Positions 35,149 through 44,105 of a stretch of 64,000 nt of DNA are shown one piece after another. This stretch comes from Roseateles sp. DAIF2. GTDB taxonomy: Bacteria; Pseudomonadota; Gammaproteobacteria; Burkholderiales; Burkholderiaceae_C. Made by a program: the position numbers and the translations under genes. Position 1 is the stretch's first letter; each line of letters opens with the position of its first letter. Where the stretch lies: assembly GCF_015624425.1 (NCBI RefSeq), contig NZ_CP049919.1, positions 186,001-250,000 on the forward strand, written 5' to 3'. Under the pieces are notes generated by a model. That model did not search any database. It saw only the letters and a program-made list of their open reading frames with translations, and was not told where the DNA came from.

Positions 35149-36795
35149 TCAGCCGTCGATCTTCTGCTGGAACACCAGCCCCGCATGCTCGCGCAGCGCG
35201 TGGAACTTGATCTTGGGCCAGTTCTCCTGCATCGCGCGCAGTTCGCCGGCGTATTCCAGCAGCACGGTGGGCGCGTTGACCGCGTCCCAGGCGACGCGGT
35301 GGGCGTTGTGATCGATGAAGCGGCGCAGCTCCTTCTCGCCACCATCCGCCTCGTCGCAGGTGACCCAGCGCGCGACGTTGTAGCGCGCCGCCATGACACG
35401 GGCCTTGACGCCGTACTCATGCTCCAGGCGGTGCGCGACCACCTCGAACTGCAGCTGGCCGACCGCGCCCAGCAGCAGCACGCTGCCGGCCTCGGGGCGG
35501 AACACCTGGATCGCACCTTCCTCGCCGAGCTGGCGCAGGCCCTCGCGCAGCTGCTTGGTCTTCAGCGGGTCGGCGACCTCGACGCTGCGGAACATTTCCG
35601 GCGCGAAGAAGGGCAGGCCGGTGAACTGCAGGGCCTCGCCCTCGGTGATGGTGTCGCCCAGCTGCAGCACGCCATGGTTGGGGATGCCGATGATGTCGCC
35701 GGCAAAGGCCTCGTCCAGCAGCTCGCGGCGCTGCGACAGGAAGCTCACGACGGTGTTGGGGCGCAGCTCCTTGCCGCTGCGCACGACCTTCAGGCGCATG
35801 CCGCGCTCGAAATGGCCGGAGGCCACGCGCAGGAACGCGATGCGGTCGCGGTGCGCCGGGTCCATGTTCGCCTGGATCTTGAACACCACGCCGCTGAACT
35901 TGGCTTCCTCGGGCTTGACGACGCGCTGCATCGCCGTGCGCTCGGCCGGCGCCGGGGCCAGCTCGACCAGGGCGTCCAGCACCTCCTGCACGCCGAAGTT
36001 GTTGACCGCGGAGCCGAAGAACATCGGCGTCTGCTGGCCGCCCAGGAAGTCCTCCAGCTCGAAGGCCGGTGCGGCCTCGCGGACCAGCTCGATCTCGCCC
36101 TGCGCGTTCTCGTACTGCATGCCGAAGCGCTCGGCATAGGCGGGGTTGTCCAGGCCTTCCAGCACTTCCTCGGTGCCGGCGACGCGGTCCTCGCCGGGCG
36201 AGAACACGCGCATGCGCTGCTGGCGCAGGTCCATCACGCCGTGGAAATGCTTGCCCATGCCGACCGGCCAGGTGAAGGGCACGACGGTCATGCCCAGCTC
36301 CTGCTCGATCTCGTCCATCAGCGCCAGCGGGTCCTTGACCTCGCGGTCCATCTTGTTGACGAAGGTCAGGATCGGCGTGTTGCGGGCGCGGCAGACCTGC
36401 AGCAGGCGCCGGGTCTGCGGCTCCACGCCGTTGGCCGCGTCGATCACCATCAGGGCCGCGTCCACCGCGGTCAGCACGCGGTAGGTGTCTTCCGAGAAAT
36501 CCTGGTGGCCCGGGGTGTCCAGCAGATTGATCACGCAGTCGCGGTACTCCATCTGCATCACCGAGGAAGCCACCGAGATGCCGCGCTGCTTTTCGATCTC
36601 CATCCAGTCCGAGGTTGCATGGCGGCTGGCCTTGCGCGCCTTCACCGAGCCGGCGATCTGGATCGCGCCGGAGAACAGCAGCAGCTTCTCGGTCAGCGTG
36701 GTCTTGCCCGCGTCGGGGTGGGAGATGATCGCGAAGGTGCGGCGGCGACGGACTTCGCTGTCGATGCGCGAGGCGATGGGACTATCGGCGGACAT
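35149..36795 (-). CDS. prfC: peptide chain release factor 3
   Basis: 548 residues. GTPase motifs are in order: G1 HPDAGKTT at 26-33, effector region RGISVASSVMQ, G3 DTPGHQDF, G4 NKMDRE. The C-terminus EEGAIQVFRPEAGSVLLLGAVGQLQFEVV is specific for RF3 among translational GTPases. RF3 removes RF1 or RF2 from the ribosome after termination. Slightly longer than the usual 525-535 residues but otherwise normal. Confidence 0.95.
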   Translation of the reverse strand: MSADSPIASRIDSEVRRRRTFAIISHPDAGKTTLTEKLLLFSGAIQIAGSVKARKASRHATSDWMEIEKQRGISVASSVMQMEYRDCVINLLDTPGHQDFSEDTYRVLTAVDAALMVIDAANGVEPQTRRLLQVCRARNTPILTFVNKMDREVKDPLALMDEIEQELGMTVVPFTWPVGMGKHFHGVMDLRQQRMRVFSPGEDRVAGTEEVLEGLDNPAYAERFGMQYENAQGEIELVREAAPAFELEDFLGGQQTPMFFGSAVNNFGVQEVLDALVELAPAPAERTAMQRVVKPEEAKFSGVVFKIQANMDPAHRDRIAFLRVASGHFERGMRLKVVRSGKELRPNTVVSFLSQRRELLDEAFAGDIIGIPNHGVLQLGDTITEGEALQFTGLPFFAPEMFRSVEVADPLKTKQLREGLRQLGEEGAIQVFRPEAGSVLLLGAVGQLQFEVVAHRLEHEYGVKARVMAARYNVARWVTCDEADGGEKELRRFIDHNAHRVAWDAVNAPTVLLEYAGELRAMQENWPKIKFHALREHAGLVFQQKIDG

Positions 36796-37116
36796 GGTGA
36801 TGAGGGCGTTCGGTCGAGCGGCCAGGGCGCTGGGTCAGGATGCAGCCGAGCCCGAGGCGCGCCTACTGGCACCACTTCGCGATGAAGTGGGTGGCCGGCC
36901 GGGCGGGGCAGGGCTTGGGAGAAGGGCGGATTATCGCAGGGGGCCCGCCCCGGGGCCCGGCCGCCGCCGCGCTTGGGGCATGCGGGTCGGTCCTGGCGAA
37001 CCGAGCCGCAGCCTCTGCTGAGTGCGCGCGGCCGAGAGTCGGGTACAAATGCGCTGTTTGTGCCGCCGTCCCTTCGCCAGCCTCGGGCTTTCCGCCGAGC
37101 TTAAAGGTTGAGCCCC
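36796..37116. other. 321-base non-coding gap upstream of prfC
   Basis: No convincing gene. It should hold the prfC promoter. A perfect hairpin CCACTTC-gcgat-GAAGTGG lies at 36872-36890, about 80 bases upstream of prfC. Near 37047-37065 there is a smaller dyad built on ACAAA/TTTGT. The rest is GC-rich without a visible repeat. Confidence 0.5.
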
Positions 37117-37287
37117 ATGCCCATCCGCCCCGACACTCGCAATGACTGGCCCCTTGTCTGCGCCATCCACGATGCTGCAGGAGCTGAAGACGGCGGCGAG
37201 CAGAGCGAGGTTGCCGGCTTCGCGGCCTTCACCGCGGGCGAACCGGCCTGGCTCTATGTGGACCCGGCGCAGTCCGGCCCGGGCTGA
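37117..37287 (+). pseudogene. GNAT acetyltransferase remnant with internal deletion
   Basis: 56 residues. The start (MPIRPDTRNDWPLVCAIHDAA) reads as the first strand and helix of a GNAT acetyltransferase. It is joined almost directly to VAGFAAFTAGEPAWLYVDP, the strand that in intact enzymes comes about 35 residues later, and the frame ends just before the acetyl-CoA loop (R/Q-x-x-G-x-G/A). AAAGG lies upstream of the ATG. I read it as a decayed gene, because the cofactor site is absent. Confidence 0.55.
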
Positions 37288-37378
37288 TAAGGCGCTCGGG
37301 CAAGCAGTCGACCAAGCAATCAATCGAGCGACCCACCAAGCAACATACCGCTGCAAGCCGGCGACCAATCGAATCCGC

Positions 37379-38089
37379 ATGCCCAACCCCGTCACATCAA
37401 TCACCGGCCCGACCCGTCCGGCGCAGCGTCGCATTCGACGCCACCTCGGGGCCGTCCTGACTCTCGTCGTCTGTGTGGTGACGGCACAGGCCCCGGCAGC
37501 GGCGTCCAGCGACGAGACCCATCCCAGCGTGGCGGCCTATGTCAGGGCCGGTATGTCGGAGCCCAGCATGCACTGGCTCTCGACCGAAGAGGGGGCGCCC
37601 GCGCTTTCCCGGGTGTTCGGAGTGGCCTATGGCGAGAACAACAGCGCGCGACCGGCCTTTGTCTTTGTGCTGGAGCGCCTGCCCGGTGGTCGAGGCTTCC
37701 GGGAGCTTGCCAGGTCCAAGCCCTTCGATTTTTCGGACGCCAGCGGGCGCACCGATATCGAGGCGCTGGAGGCGCAGTCCGACACGCGCTTCTCCCTGCA
37801 GATCAATGCGCGCTCGGCCTGCGGGGTCTACGTCACCCGCTATCGATTTGCGCAGCGCGAGTCGCCCGCCGTCTGGGGGCTGACCGGCATGGACACCCAG
37901 GAGCCCGCTTGCGGCCGCAACGGTGAAGTGGAGCTGGCCTCCAAGCGATCCACCAACTTCCTGACGGGCAAGGTGATTGAGCAGGCCTACAGGAACAACA
38001 AGCCGGCCTCCTCCCGCACCCGGCAGGTGGAATTCCCCGCGTTCTCGCTGGCCGACTTCGATGCCTTTTATCCCAGGTACGAGCCATGA
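37379..38089 (+). CDS. secreted protein of unknown function
   Basis: 236 residues from the ATG at 37379. An N-terminal basic stretch and hydrophobic segment (about 23-40, VLTLVVCVVTAQAPAAASS) form a signal peptide. The mature part has a few cysteines and ends SLADFDAFYPRYEP. No domain was recognised. A longer frame starting upstream is open but contains low-complexity, Ala/Gln-periodic sequence and overlaps the GNAT remnant. The stop overlaps the next start, so the two secreted proteins are coupled. Confidence 0.65.
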   Translation: MPNPVTSITGPTRPAQRRIRRHLGAVLTLVVCVVTAQAPAAASSDETHPSVAAYVRAGMSEPSMHWLSTEEGAPALSRVFGVAYGENNSARPAFVFVLERLPGGRGFRELARSKPFDFSDASGRTDIEALEAQSDTRFSLQINARSACGVYVTRYRFAQRESPAVWGLTGMDTQEPACGRNGEVELASKRSTNFLTGKVIEQAYRNNKPASSRTRQVEFPAFSLADFDAFYPRYEP

Positions 38090-38475
38090 TGATCCCTCCC
38101 GCGGTGCGTGACGCCGCCGGTGACGGCATGTGGCGACCTCTCTGTGCCGCTTGTTTCTTCTCCTTCGCGATCGCCGCCCGCTGCAGCGTCTGGCTACTGC
38201 TTGTGCTGCTGGTGCCCGGTGCATGGGCGGCGGATGCAGAAGGTTTCAGCTTCGCCGGCCTGAGCCTCAAGACCACGGCGGCCGAGCTGCGCCAGCGCTA
38301 TCCGGCTTCGCGGGTTGCCGGCAAGCATGTCCAGATGGCACCCGCCGAAGCCCGGGACCATGTGTACGGCATCACCCTTCCCGATGGCCCGGCGGCGGCA
38401 ACGCTCAAGCTCAGTTTCGCGCGCAGCTTCCCGGAGCAGGCCGAGATGCTCGGCATCAGTCGCCTGTCCCGCTGA
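38086..38475 (+). CDS. small secreted protein of unknown function
   Basis: 129 residues. A hydrophobic segment at about 34-48 ending GAWAADAE looks like a signal peptide, which would make an internal ATG (MWRP, residue 15) a reasonable alternative start. The mature part FSFAGLSLKTTAAELRQRYPASRV resembles short periplasmic domains that recur in secreted proteins. It is translationally coupled to the preceding gene (ATGA). Confidence 0.6.
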   Translation: MMIPPAVRDAAGDGMWRPLCAACFFSFAIAARCSVWLLLVLLVPGAWAADAEGFSFAGLSLKTTAAELRQRYPASRVAGKHVQMAPAEARDHVYGITLPDGPAAATLKLSFARSFPEQAEMLGISRLSR

Positions 38476-38540
38476 AGCTTGGTCAGGGGCTCGGGCCCGC
38501 CGTGCCCCGCATGGCGCCATTCCAGCTGACCGTCCGGCCC

Positions 38541-39164
38541 TCAGCCGCTGCCCGACGGCGCCGGCGGCCGCACCCACACCGACAGCGCGGCCGGCGCGCC
38601 CGTGCAGGGCGTCATCTGCAGCGCGCGCCATTTGTCGGCCGGGCTGAAGGTGGTGTCCGAACTGGCGCCGGCCACCACGCACAGGCCGCTGCCGCGCAGC
38701 TCCAGCCGGCCGTCGCTGCGGAAGTCGAAGGCCTGCAGCGCGGCGCTGGCGAAGGGCAGGGGCTCCGACACATGGGGCGTGACGCAGGGCTGGGCCAGCA
38801 GCGGCATCTGCGCCAGGCTGCGGCCGTTGCGGCCCAGCGCGGTCATGCAGACCTGTAGCCGGTAGAAGCGGACCTGGCCGCTGGCGGGGTCGTAGCGCAC
38901 CGCCTGGTCCGGATAGGTGGCCGGGCCCTTGCAGTTGTGCGCGGCCAGCGGGATCGTGACATCGATCCAATCGCCCGAGCCGGCGATGTCGATGCAATAG
39001 CCGTCCTGCGGCCGGTCCAGCCGGTCCGCCAGCGCCAGATAGGGCTTGGGCTGGGCAAATACCGCGGCCGGGTTGCCATAGCCGGCCAGCACGGCCAGCA
39101 GGGTCAGGCCCAGCAGCCGGCCGGCGGTGCCGCCTTTGCGGGCAGGCGGGTGGTCGATGCTCAT
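38541..39164 (-). CDS. secreted lectin-like (ricin-type) protein, unassigned
   Basis: 207 residues with a signal peptide (cleavage near VFAQPK). Cysteine pairs and recurring patterns (DGYCIDIAGSGDWIDVTIPLAAHNC, then FYRLQVCM, then LCVVAGASSD and WRALQMTPC) suggest a beta-trefoil carbohydrate-binding fold, but the match is loose. No enzymatic motif. It is followed by a pirin-family gene on the same strand after three bases, so co-transcription is possible. Confidence 0.62.
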   Translation of the reverse strand: MSIDHPPARKGGTAGRLLGLTLLAVLAGYGNPAAVFAQPKPYLALADRLDRPQDGYCIDIAGSGDWIDVTIPLAAHNCKGPATYPDQAVRYDPASGQVRFYRLQVCMTALGRNGRSLAQMPLLAQPCVTPHVSEPLPFASAALQAFDFRSDGRLELRGSGLCVVAGASSDTTFSPADKWRALQMTPCTGAPAALSVWVRPPAPSGSG

Positions 39165-39167
39165 CGT

Positions 39168-39914
39168 CTAGTCCTCTCCCAGGTCGAACAGCAGTAAGTC
39201 GGCGGGCGCCTCCGGCGCGGCCTCCAGCTCGAAGGCGGCGCCGCGCGGCCAGGCCAGCGCATCGCCGGCCTGCAGCAGCTCCTCGGTGTCCCGCGTGGCC
39301 GGGCGCAGCCGCACCACGCCGGACACCACATGCAGGTACAGGCGCCGGCCCGCCGCCAGCGGGTTGGCCAGCCCCTGGCCGGCCGGCAGCCGGGCGCGCA
39401 GCACGCGCGCCTCGGCATCGATCGCCAGCGCCTCGGGCTCGCCATGGCCGGAGGCCCAGAGCTGCCAGCGGCCCTCGCGGCCGGCCTCGGCGAAGGCGCT
39501 CCAGGCGATGCCCGGCTCGGCGTCCTGCCGGCGCGGCAGCAGCCAGAGCTGCAGATGGTGGTCCTCCTGCTCGGGCGAGGCATTCATCTGGCTGTGCCAG
39601 ATGCCGCGACCGGCGTGCATCACCAGCAGCTCGCCGGGCTGCACGTCCAGCCGGTTGCCGAGCGAATCCTCATGCTGCACGGCGCTGCGCAGCGGCATCA
39701 GGAGGATCTCCATGTCCCGGTGCGGGTGCATGCCGAAGCCGCTGGCCGGCCGGATGAAGTCCTCGTTCAGCACTCGCAGCGCCCCGAAATGCTCGCGCCC
39801 GGGCGGCGCGTAGTCGGCGAAGGCGAAGCTGAAGCGGGCGTCGAGCCAATCGGTCCGCATGCGGCCGCGCTCGGCACCGCGGCGGATCTCGTAGGGGGAG
39901 GAGGGAAGAGCCAT
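39168..39914 (-). CDS. pirin family bicupin protein
   Basis: 248 residues. The N-terminal cupin carries the metal motif GFGMHPHRDMEILL (His pair near 61-63) and GRGIWHSQMN near 102-111, with a further His in EDHHLQLWLLP. Pirins are iron-binding; some have quercetinase activity, others act as regulators. The gene is divergent from a LysR regulator, a common arrangement for this family. Confidence 0.9.
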   Translation of the reverse strand: MALPSSPYEIRRGAERGRMRTDWLDARFSFAFADYAPPGREHFGALRVLNEDFIRPASGFGMHPHRDMEILLMPLRSAVQHEDSLGNRLDVQPGELLVMHAGRGIWHSQMNASPEQEDHHLQLWLLPRRQDAEPGIAWSAFAEAGREGRWQLWASGHGEPEALAIDAEARVLRARLPAGQGLANPLAAGRRLYLHVVSGVVRLRPATRDTEELLQAGDALAWPRGAAFELEAAPEAPADLLLFDLGED

Positions 39915-39958
39915 GCGCCGATGCTAGGCAGTAGCTGCAGGAATGGATGACACTTCGG

Positions 39959-39975
39959 GGAATTGGTTTGATTCC
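39959..39975. promoter_or_regulatory. candidate LysR box between pirin and lysR
   Basis: GGAAT-N7-ATTCC contains the T-N11-A pattern of LysR-type sites. It lies in the 77-base divergent gap, just upstream of the ribosome site of the lysR gene. Binding by that regulator is inference. Confidence 0.4.
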
Positions 39976-39991
39976 AAAGAGGAAGTAATTG

Positions 39992-40909
39992 ATGGCGGAT
40001 TCCCCCAGCCTGCAGTCCCTGCGCGCCTTCCGGGCGGTGGCCGAGTCCGGCAGCTTCGCCCGCGCGGCGGCGCGGCTGGGCGTGACCGGCAGCGCCGTCA
40101 CCAAGCTGGTGGCCGGGCTGGAGCAGGCGCTGGGCGTGCAGCTGCTGCAGCGCAGCACCCGCCGGGTCGGGCTGACGATGGCCGGCGAGGCCTTCCTGCC
40201 CGACTGCGCGCAGCTGCTGGACGATGCCGAGGCGGCGCTGGCGCGGGTGCGCGCGCTCGGCGATGCGCCGCGCGGCACCCTGCGCATCGCGCTGCCGACC
40301 TCGTTCGCGCTGCGCTGCCTGAGCGCGCGCCTGCCCGAGTTTCTGCTGCGTCATCCGGAGCTGCGCCTGGACCTGTCGCTGAACGACCGCTATGTGGACC
40401 TGGTGGCCGAGCGCTTCGACGGCGCGGTGCGCATCGGTAGCCGGCCGCTGCCCGATTCCAGCCTGGTGGCGCGGCCGCTGGGCCGGGTGCCGCGGGTGCT
40501 GGTCGCCGCGTCGCGCTATCTGCGCCAGGCCCCGGCGCTGGTGACACCGGCGGACCTGGTGGCGCACCAGGCCCTGGTCTATGCGCTGTCCAGCAGCGGC
40601 GATGCCTGGCCCTTCCGGATCGAGGACCGGGAGCTGGAGGTCGAGGTGAGCGGCTGCCTGCGCGTCGACAACAGCCTGGCGCTGCGCGAGACCCTGCTGG
40701 CAGGCCTGGGGCTGGCGCTGACGCCGCGCTTCGTCGTCGACGACCTGCTGGCCGATGGCCGGCTGCTGCCGCTGCTGGAGCCCTTCCTGCCCGCGCCGCT
40801 GACGGTCTATGCGGTCACCACCGCGCGCCGCTCCTTCTCGCCGCGGGCGCGGGTGTTCTTCGATTTCCTGGCGCAGGAGCTGGAGCGGGCCGGCTACGGC
40901 CTGGACTGA
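39992..40909 (+). CDS. LysR-type transcriptional regulator
   Basis: 305 residues. The ATG at 39992 follows an AGAGGAAG ribosome site. An N-terminal winged helix (about 5-65: SLQSLRAFRAVAESGSFARAA, then LGVTGSAVTKLVAGLEQALGVQLLQRSTR across the turn) is followed by a type 2 periplasmic-binding effector domain. It is divergent from the pirin gene and probably controls it, plus itself. Confidence 0.92.
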   Translation: MADSPSLQSLRAFRAVAESGSFARAAARLGVTGSAVTKLVAGLEQALGVQLLQRSTRRVGLTMAGEAFLPDCAQLLDDAEAALARVRALGDAPRGTLRIALPTSFALRCLSARLPEFLLRHPELRLDLSLNDRYVDLVAERFDGAVRIGSRPLPDSSLVARPLGRVPRVLVAASRYLRQAPALVTPADLVAHQALVYALSSSGDAWPFRIEDRELEVEVSGCLRVDNSLALRETLLAGLGLALTPRFVVDDLLADGRLLPLLEPFLPAPLTVYAVTTARRSFSPRARVFFDFLAQELERAGYGLD

Positions 40910-40939
40910 ACGGGGAGGGCCGGGTCTTGCCCGGCGGCT

Positions 40940-41551
40940 TCAGTCGACGAAGGGCCGCACCCGCGCGATCAGCCGCTCGGCATAGTCCTGCTTCTCGCCC
41001 ACCGGCGCCACATAGTGCAGCGCCTCGCGCGCGGCCGCCTCGCCGGCCTTCAGGAGCATCACCCAGGTGGCCAGGTATTGCGAGGCCAGGCAGCCGCCGG
41101 CGGTGGCGACCGGGCCCTGGGCATGGAAGGGCTCGTCCAGCACGCGCACGCCGGCCTCGACCACCCAGGGCTTGGTCGTCAGGTCGGTGCAGGCCGGGCG
41201 GTCGCCCAGCAGGCCCAGGCGCGCCAGCAGCAGGGTGCCCGAGCATTGCGCGCCGACCAGCTGCTTGACCGGGTCCAGCTGCAGCCGGTCCAGCAGCGCG
41301 CCGTTCTCGGCGATTGCGCGGGTGTAGAGGCCGGAGCCGAACAGCACCACCTCGGCCTCGTTGGCCCATTCCAGCGGGCGTTGCAGCTGCACGCTGACGC
41401 CGTTCATCGAGGTGACATGGCCGCCGGGCCCGCACAGCTCGGCCGCGAAGCCTAGCGGCTTGAGCCGGTTCAGCAGGCCCAGCGCGATGAAGCTGTCCAG
41501 CTCGTTGAAGCCGTCGAAGGTCAGGATGGCGATGCGGGTGCTGCGCTGCAT
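40940..41551 (-). CDS. DJ-1/PfpI family protein
   Basis: 203 residues from the ATG at 41551. The nucleophile elbow is GAQCSGTLLLARLG near 98-111 (Cys near 101), with the family start IAILTFDGFNELDSF. Members include glyoxalase III-type, isocyanide hydratase and chaperone-like proteins. AGGCLASQYLATW near 150-162 resembles the isonitrile hydratase branch. Function not resolved. Confidence 0.85.
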   Translation of the reverse strand: MQRSTRIAILTFDGFNELDSFIALGLLNRLKPLGFAAELCGPGGHVTSMNGVSVQLQRPLEWANEAEVVLFGSGLYTRAIAENGALLDRLQLDPVKQLVGAQCSGTLLLARLGLLGDRPACTDLTTKPWVVEAGVRVLDEPFHAQGPVATAGGCLASQYLATWVMLLKAGEAAAREALHYVAPVGEKQDYAERLIARVRPFVD

Positions 41552-41789
41552 GGGCGCATTGTGATTGTCTTGTTCGGTCTGCGGAAGTTCCGACCCTGAC
41601 GCCGTCATGAACACCTAGAAGGAAAGACCTGACCCCCTTGTCGCTCCCTTGGCTCTTGGGCTACGCTGGCCCGGACAGACCTGCGGCAACAGCAGGCATG
41701 CCGCTCGTCGGGACGGCGCAGTAATGAGTCCGATGGTCAAGATGGTGAGGCCGGCATGCCCCTGCGGCCTCCCGTTCAAGGAGGTTGGC

Positions 41790-44105
41790 ATGAGCAGCAG
41801 CAAGAGTTCCTTGTTGAGGTCCTTCGAGTTCCCGGTCGCGGTGCTGGACCGGGATTTCCAGGCCGAGCATATCGGCGGCATCCTGGTGCGCGCGCTGGCG
41901 CAGGAGCTGCAGCAGCAGGGCGCCCAGGTGCTCAGCGGCCTGACCCTGGAGGATGTGCGGGTCGGCGGCCGCAGCTTCAACGCGGTGTCCGCGGTGCTGG
42001 TGTCGATCGACGGCAGCGAGGCCCAGGGCGAGGCGCAATGGGCCGAGATGCAGTCGCTGCTGGCCCTGGTGCGCGAGCGCCATGGCCGGCTGCCGATCTT
42101 CCTGTACGGCGAGCGGCGCACCGCCGAGGCGCTGCCGACGCGGCTGCTGCGCGAGGTGCAGGGCTACATCTACCTGTTCGAGGACACCAAGACCTTCATC
42201 GCGCGCCAGGTGCTGCGCGCCGCCGAGGACTATGTGGAGAGCCTGTTCCCGCCCTTCTTCAAGGCGCTGGTACGGCATTGCCTGGAGTCCAATATGTCCT
42301 GGCACACGCCGGGCCATGCGGGCGGCGTGGCCTTCACCAAGAGTCCGGTGGGGCGCACCCTGCACCAGTTCTTCGGCGAGAACACGCTGCGCTCCGACCT
42401 GTCGATCTCGGTGCCCGAGCTGGGTTCGCTGCTGGACCATTCCGGCCCGATCAAGGCCGCCGAGGCGGCCGCCGCGCGCAACTTCGGCGCCGACCACACC
42501 TTCTTCGTCACCAACGGCACCTCGACCGCCAACAAGATCGTCTGGCATGGCAATGTGGGCCGCGACGACATCGTCTTCATCGACCGCAACTGCCACAAGT
42601 CGCTGCTGCACGCGATGATCATGACCGGCGCGATCCCCTGCTACTTCCGGCCCTCGCGCAATGCGCACGGCATCATCGGCCCGATCTCGCGCGATCAGTT
42701 CGAACCCGAGGCGATGCGCGCGGTGGTGGCGGCCCATCCGCTGGCCGGCAAGATCGCCGGCGGCAGGCCGCGCATGGCGGTGGTCACCAACTCCACCTAC
42801 GACGGGCTCTGCTACAACGCGCGCCAGATCACCGACACGATCGGTAGCGGCGTCGACTTCCTGCATTTCGACGAGGCCTGGTACGCCTACGCGGCCTTCC
42901 ATCCCTTCTATGCCGGGCGCTACGGCATGGACAAGGGCGGCGAGCGCGCCGAGCACCCGGTGGTCTTCACCACCCATTCGACGCACAAGCTGCTGGCCGC
43001 CTTCTCGCAGGCCTCGATGATCCATGTCCGGAACTCGCGCCAGCGCCGCCTCGACGTGGACCGCTTCAACGAGGCCTTCATGATGCACACCTCGACCTCG
43101 CCCAACTACGCGATCATCGCGGGTTGCGACGTGGCCTCTCACATGATGGAGGGCGCGGCCGGGCCCTCGCTGGTGCAGGAGATGCATGGCGAGGCGATGC
43201 GTTTTCGCGTCGCGATGCAGCATATCCGCGGCGAGCTGGCGCGCGAGGACTGGTGGTTCGAGGTCTGGCAGCCGGAGGCGATCGCCCGGCGCCTGGCCTC
43301 GGGCGACGACGCGGCGATCGCCCAGACCCGCGCGGAGGACTGGGTGCTGGAGCCCGGCGCCGCCTGGCATGGCTTCGGCGAACGCCTGGCCGAGGACTAT
43401 GTGCTGATCGACCCGATCAAGGTGACGATCACGATGCCGGGCCTGGACATCGCCGGCGCGATGGCCGGGCAGGGCATCCCGGCGGCCGTGGTCTCCAAGT
43501 TCCTGTGGACGCGCGGCATCGTGGTCGAGAAGACCGGGCTCTACTCCTTCCTGGTGCTGTTCTCGATGGGCATCACCAAGGGCAAGTGGAGCACCCTGGT
43601 GGCCGAGCTGCTGGCCTTCAAGAACCTCTACGACCGCGACGCGCCGCTGGCCGAGGCGCTGCCGCAGCTGGTCGAGCAGGCAAGCGCGGTCTATGCCGGC
43701 ATGGGCCTGCGCGGGCTGTGCCAGCGCCTGCACGAGTTCAACCGCGAGCACCGCATGCCGGCCGTGCTCAACGAGATGTACACCGAGCTGCCGAGCATGG
43801 TGCTGCGCCCGGCCGATGCCTATGACGCCCTGGTGCATGGCCGGGTCGAGCATGTCGGCATCGACGCGCTGGACGGCCGGGTCGCCGCCGCGATGCTGGT
43901 GCCCTATCCGCCGGGCATCCCGCTGATCATGCCGGGCGAGCGCTACGACGAGCGCACCCGCGCGATCGTCGACTACCTGCACCTGGCCCAGGCCCAGGAC
44001 GCGCTGCTGCCCGGCTTCGAATCGGACATCCACGGCGTCGTGCGCGACGGTGACGGCCGCTACCTGGTCGAGGTGCTGAAAGCGCGCGACGGAGCCGCGC
44101 AATGA
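41790..44105 (+). CDS. Orn/Lys/Arg decarboxylase, AdiA/LdcC-like
   Basis: 771 residues. AAGGAGG at 41778-41784 fixes the start at 41790; an in-frame ATG at 41724 exists without a ribosome site. Order of domains: N-terminal flavodoxin-like wing (about 1-150), PLP major domain with THSTHKLL (Lys400), and C-terminal domain with YPPGIPLIMPGE. Compared with the other decarboxylase in this operon it is nearer to biodegradative arginine/lysine decarboxylases (NCHKS, PSRNAHGIIGP, TYDGLCYNA). Reaction: CO2 release from a basic amino acid to give agmatine, cadaverine or putrescine. It overlaps potE by four bases. Confidence 0.9.
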   Translation: MSSSKSSLLRSFEFPVAVLDRDFQAEHIGGILVRALAQELQQQGAQVLSGLTLEDVRVGGRSFNAVSAVLVSIDGSEAQGEAQWAEMQSLLALVRERHGRLPIFLYGERRTAEALPTRLLREVQGYIYLFEDTKTFIARQVLRAAEDYVESLFPPFFKALVRHCLESNMSWHTPGHAGGVAFTKSPVGRTLHQFFGENTLRSDLSISVPELGSLLDHSGPIKAAEAAAARNFGADHTFFVTNGTSTANKIVWHGNVGRDDIVFIDRNCHKSLLHAMIMTGAIPCYFRPSRNAHGIIGPISRDQFEPEAMRAVVAAHPLAGKIAGGRPRMAVVTNSTYDGLCYNARQITDTIGSGVDFLHFDEAWYAYAAFHPFYAGRYGMDKGGERAEHPVVFTTHSTHKLLAAFSQASMIHVRNSRQRRLDVDRFNEAFMMHTSTSPNYAIIAGCDVASHMMEGAAGPSLVQEMHGEAMRFRVAMQHIRGELAREDWWFEVWQPEAIARRLASGDDAAIAQTRAEDWVLEPGAAWHGFGERLAEDYVLIDPIKVTITMPGLDIAGAMAGQGIPAAVVSKFLWTRGIVVEKTGLYSFLVLFSMGITKGKWSTLVAELLAFKNLYDRDAPLAEALPQLVEQASAVYAGMGLRGLCQRLHEFNREHRMPAVLNEMYTELPSMVLRPADAYDALVHGRVEHVGIDALDGRVAAAMLVPYPPGIPLIMPGERYDERTRAIVDYLHLAQAQDALLPGFESDIHGVVRDGDGRYLVEVLKARDGAAQ

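Noticed and set aside
33283..36885. A 1200-codon open frame on the plus strand opposite the lipoprotein and prfC genes
   Set aside because: It is the antisense of two well-supported genes, with low-complexity His/Gln/Arg-rich composition typical of antisense frames at high GC.
41690..41789. A leader peptide controlling the decarboxylase operon, like SpeFL of E. coli
   Set aside because: A 9-codon frame starting near 41698 exists but lacks the known SpeFL sequence, a convincing ribosome site and visible attenuator hairpins.
41661..44102. An 813-codon minus-strand frame opposite the first decarboxylase
   Set aside because: The plus strand encodes a full-length PLP decarboxylase with its active-site lysine; the antisense frame has no domain.
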